Origin: an uncultured Ruminococcus sp.
GTDB lineage: Bacteria > Bacillota > Clostridia > Oscillospirales > Ruminococcaceae
Direction of reading: 5' to 3'
NCBI GenBank assembly: GCA_947174625.1
Contig: CAMWJT010000053.1
Span: forward strand, 1 to 7,687
Length of the DNA: 7,687 nucleotides
Every line of letters begins with the position of its first letter. Position 1 is the stretch's first letter. This document shows positions 6,802 through 7,687 of this stretch, one piece after another. The notes beneath the pieces were generated by a model. That model did not search any database. It saw nothing but the letters and a program-made list of their open reading frames with translations, and was not told the DNA's origin. The translations under genes were made by a program, and so were the position numbers.

Positions 6802-7224
6802 ATGAAAGAAAAATTTACATCAGAGTTGCTTGCAAAAGCAAGGCAAGTTCAGTCCATTGCGGAGTTAATCGCTCTTGCAGAAGAGCATGAGATTACACTC
6901 ACGCAGGACGAAGCAAGAGATTATTTTGCACAGATCAATGAACAGCACAAAAAGTCCGGGGAACTGTCTGATGACGAACTCAGTAACGTTTCCGGCGGTG
7001 GATGCCACTATAAGGATGGCAGAATGATTGTGTCGGTAGGCTGTGGAAAATGTGAATGCTGGAAGTGCAAAGTATGCGGTCGGGAGCATGTGCCATTATC
7101 CCCCAGTCTTCCCACCTGTACATTAAAATCGATTCAACATATGTATTGTGATGGCTGTCAGGCAATGCAATATGAACACGGATTGTGGCTGTGCAACAGT
7201 CTGTATAATATGAAGAAAAAATGA
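6802..7224 (+). CDS. Nif11-type leader precursor with a 10-Cys core
   Basis: The product has 140 residues: a 66-residue Nif11-like leader (FTSELLAKARQ, YFAQI, ending GELSDDELSNVSGG) and a predicted 74-residue core beginning GCHYKDGR. The core has ten Cys at positions 2, 15, 18, 20, 23, 26, 40, 50, 53 and 65. They are grouped as CGKC, CWKCKVCG, PTC, YCDGC and WLC. Four overlapping CxxC/CxC pairs followed by another CxxC 24 residues later suggest one or two metal-binding sites or a dense disulfide knot. The tail is basic (NMKKK). The ribosome site AGGAG at 6790-6794 is seven bases from ATG 6802. The leader shares the DNA run TTGCGGAGTTAATCGCTC with the gene at 6048, and both belong to the longer-leader subclass. 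Precursor call firm; function unknown. Confidence 0.87.
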   Translation: MKEKFTSELLAKARQVQSIAELIALAEEHEITLTQDEARDYFAQINEQHKKSGELSDDELSNVSGGGCHYKDGRMIVSVGCGKCECWKCKVCGREHVPLSPSLPTCTLKSIQHMYCDGCQAMQYEHGLWLCNSLYNMKKK

Positions 7225-7226
7225 AA

Positions 7227-7242
7227 TTCCATTTCTATGGAA
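7227..7242 (+). other. Small perfect inverted repeat in a precursor gap
   Basis: TTCCAT (7227-7232) and ATGGAA (7237-7242) pair perfectly across a four-base loop TTCT. The element begins three bases after the stop of the 10-Cys gene and ends five bases before the ribosome site of the next gene. It is A/T-rich and short, so the structure would be weak. Chance is possible; an operator or mild mRNA hairpin is a speculative alternative. Confidence 0.3.
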
Positions 7243-7246
7243 GATG

Positions 7247-7253
7247 AAAGGAG
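7247..7253 (+). promoter_or_regulatory. Shine-Dalgarno that fixes the start of the short-leader precursor
   Basis: AAAGGAG ends nine bases before ATG 7263. An in-frame ATG at 7254 directly abuts this site with no spacer and so is unlikely to be used. The choice removes three residues from the longest possible reading. Confidence 0.75.
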
Positions 7254-7262
7254 ATGATATTC

Positions 7263-7484
7263 ATGGAAAACAAAGAAAACAAATTCACGGAAAATGCGGA
7301 GCTGTCCGATGACGAGCTTGACAGCGTCAGTGGAGGCTTCGCTTCCAAAAATGTTACGGTTGATCTTACAAAACCACAGTATGTTACGGTTAATCTTACT
7401 TCAACACAACAAAGAATCAAAGAACGTTTGAAAGAGCAGTGGGTGAATAATGGGGAGCAAAATTCTATCAAAGGCTTGTTCTGA
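7263..7484 (+). CDS. Precursor with a minimal double-glycine leader lacking the Nif11 domain
   Basis: The product has 73 residues. Its 25-residue leader keeps a short N-terminus (MENKENKFTENA) and the same cleavage signal as its neighbours (ELSDDELDSVSGG). The roughly 40-residue helical Nif11 region between them is absent, as if internally deleted. The predicted 48-residue core has no Cys. It starts FASKNVTVDLTKPQY, repeats VTVNLT ten residues later, then has a probable charged helix (QRIKERLKEQW) and ends NSIKGLF. Within the core DNA, 7351-7369 and 7381-7399 are near-identical. Coding is supported by the strong ribosome site, the conserved leader end and the operon position. It may be an unmodified exported peptide, or a decayed member of the family. 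Confidence 0.78.
   Translation: MENKENKFTENAELSDDELDSVSGGFASKNVTVDLTKPQYVTVNLTSTQQRIKERLKEQWVNNGEQNSIKGLF
7351..7399 (+). repeat. 30-base-period duplication inside the short-leader core
   Basis: ATGTTACGGTTGATCTTAC at 7351-7369 recurs at 7381-7399 with one mismatch (G to A, changing Asp to Asn). The period is ten codons and in frame, giving VTVDLT...VTVNLT in the protein. It looks like a recent in-frame duplication of a beta-strand-like unit. Confidence 0.75.
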
Positions 7485-7486
7485 AT

Positions 7487-7540
7487 GGGCGAAACCAGAA
7501 TTTTAAATTTTTCGGGTTCGCCCGTATCAGACAACAGAAA
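7487..7540 (+). repeat. Intergenic hairpin repeat, copy B
   Basis: GGGCGAA (7487-7493) pairs perfectly with TTCGCCC (7517-7523). The stem extends past an A-G mismatch with CC/GG and then GAA/TTC. It is followed by GTATCAGA and an A-run, matching the downstream flank of copy A. The stem begins two bases after the stop of the short-leader gene. No T-run follows the stem, so a classical terminator is not supported. Copies A and B share AATTTTTCGG and GTATC, while the stem bases differ yet still pair, suggesting selection for structure. Confidence 0.6.
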
Positions 7541-7567
7541 AAAATAAATAGTTTAAAGGAGATACTG

Positions 7568-7687
7568 ATGGAAAAAAATTTCACACCGGAGCTTATCGAA
7601 AAGGCAAGACAAACAAAATCCGTTGAAGAATTGATCGCTCTTGCAGAAGCGAACGGCATGACACTTCCGGATGACGAAGCAAGGGAG
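7568..7687 (+). CDS. Nif11-type leader precursor (5' part only, cut by window end)
   Basis: The first 40 residues of another precursor are visible. The protein opens MEKNFTPELIEKARQTKS and continues VEELIALAEANGMTLPDDEARE, clearly the Nif11-like leader of its neighbours. The usual ITLTQDEA is changed to MTLPDDEA. The ribosome site AAAGGAG (7555-7561) is six bases before ATG 7568. The cleavage signal and core lie beyond the right edge, so the core type cannot be stated. The array therefore continues outside the window. Confidence 0.88.
   Translation, partial: MEKNFTPELIEKARQTKSVEELIALAEANGMTLPDDEARE

Noticed and set aside
6246..7221. Confident lanthipeptide assignment for the Cys-rich cores
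   Set aside because: Ser/Thr and Cys are present, but no lanthionine synthetase is in the window and the CxxC spacing fits metal or disulfide sites at least as well.
7487..7523. Hairpin B as a rho-independent terminator
   Set aside because: The stem is strong but is followed by GTATCAGACAAC, not a T-run; partial attenuation cannot be excluded.
5546..7687. Reading the Nif11-like proteins as nitrogen-fixation genes
   Set aside because: The similarity is confined to the leader, which ends in a double-glycine signal next to a C39 exporter; no nitrogenase gene is present.
5231..7687. The regular repeated leaders as a CRISPR or other short-spacer repeat array
   Set aside because: The repeated units are protein-coding leaders with third-base variation, irregular spacing and ribosome sites, not short identical direct repeats.

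Overview
The window reads as one side of a RiPP/bacteriocin-type secretion locus from a low-to-moderate GC Gram-positive bacterium. The best guess is a gut-type Clostridia of the Ruminococcus/Oscillospiraceae kind. That guess rests on protein style, AGGAG-type ribosome sites and a SpoIIAA-like regulator, with no 16S rRNA or core gene present, so it is inference. All supported genes are on the + strand and tightly spaced (longest gap about 100 bases), which suggests one polycistronic unit entering from the left and leaving on the right. Both ends are cut inside genes.

Left part (1-5199), regulation and export: the 3' end of a STAS-domain anti-anti-sigma-type gene; a very short HlyD-like membrane protein; an ABC exporter with an N-terminal C39 (double-glycine) peptidase; and a second ABC exporter subunit of similar size whose N-terminal domain lacks the peptidase residues. 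This trio matches the NHLP/NHLM (nitrile hydratase leader / Nif11 leader) bacteriocin export set described by Haft and colleagues. The two ABC proteins probably pair: one cleaves leaders after GG, and the pair pumps the core across the membrane.

Right part (5231-7687), cargo: a run of seven small genes, each with a strong or usable ribosome site and a leader ending in a canonical double-glycine signal (L/I at -12, E/D at -8, L at -7, V at -4, GG at -2/-1). Four complete copies and one partial copy carry the Nif11-like leader (62 or 66 residues). One (5231) has a short unrelated leader and one (7263) a leader reduced to the cleavage signal. Predicted cores fall into two groups. Three are Cys-rich (5, 5 and 10 Cys, many in CxxC/CxC pairs resembling zinc-ribbon knuckles) and all begin Gly-Cys. 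Three are Cys-free or nearly so, polar and apparently helical. Two copies of an intergenic hairpin repeat each follow a Cys-free gene and precede a full Nif11 gene, splitting the run into cassettes.

No RiPP-modifying enzyme (LanM, radical SAM, YcaO, cyclodehydratase) is visible. The modification enzyme may lie outside the window, or the cargo may be exported unmodified as small folded or metal-binding proteins. The most interesting signals are the zinc-ribbon-like cores, a predicted N-terminal Gly-Cys-His on two of them, the mosaic leader of the 6466 gene, and the hairpin-delimited layout.
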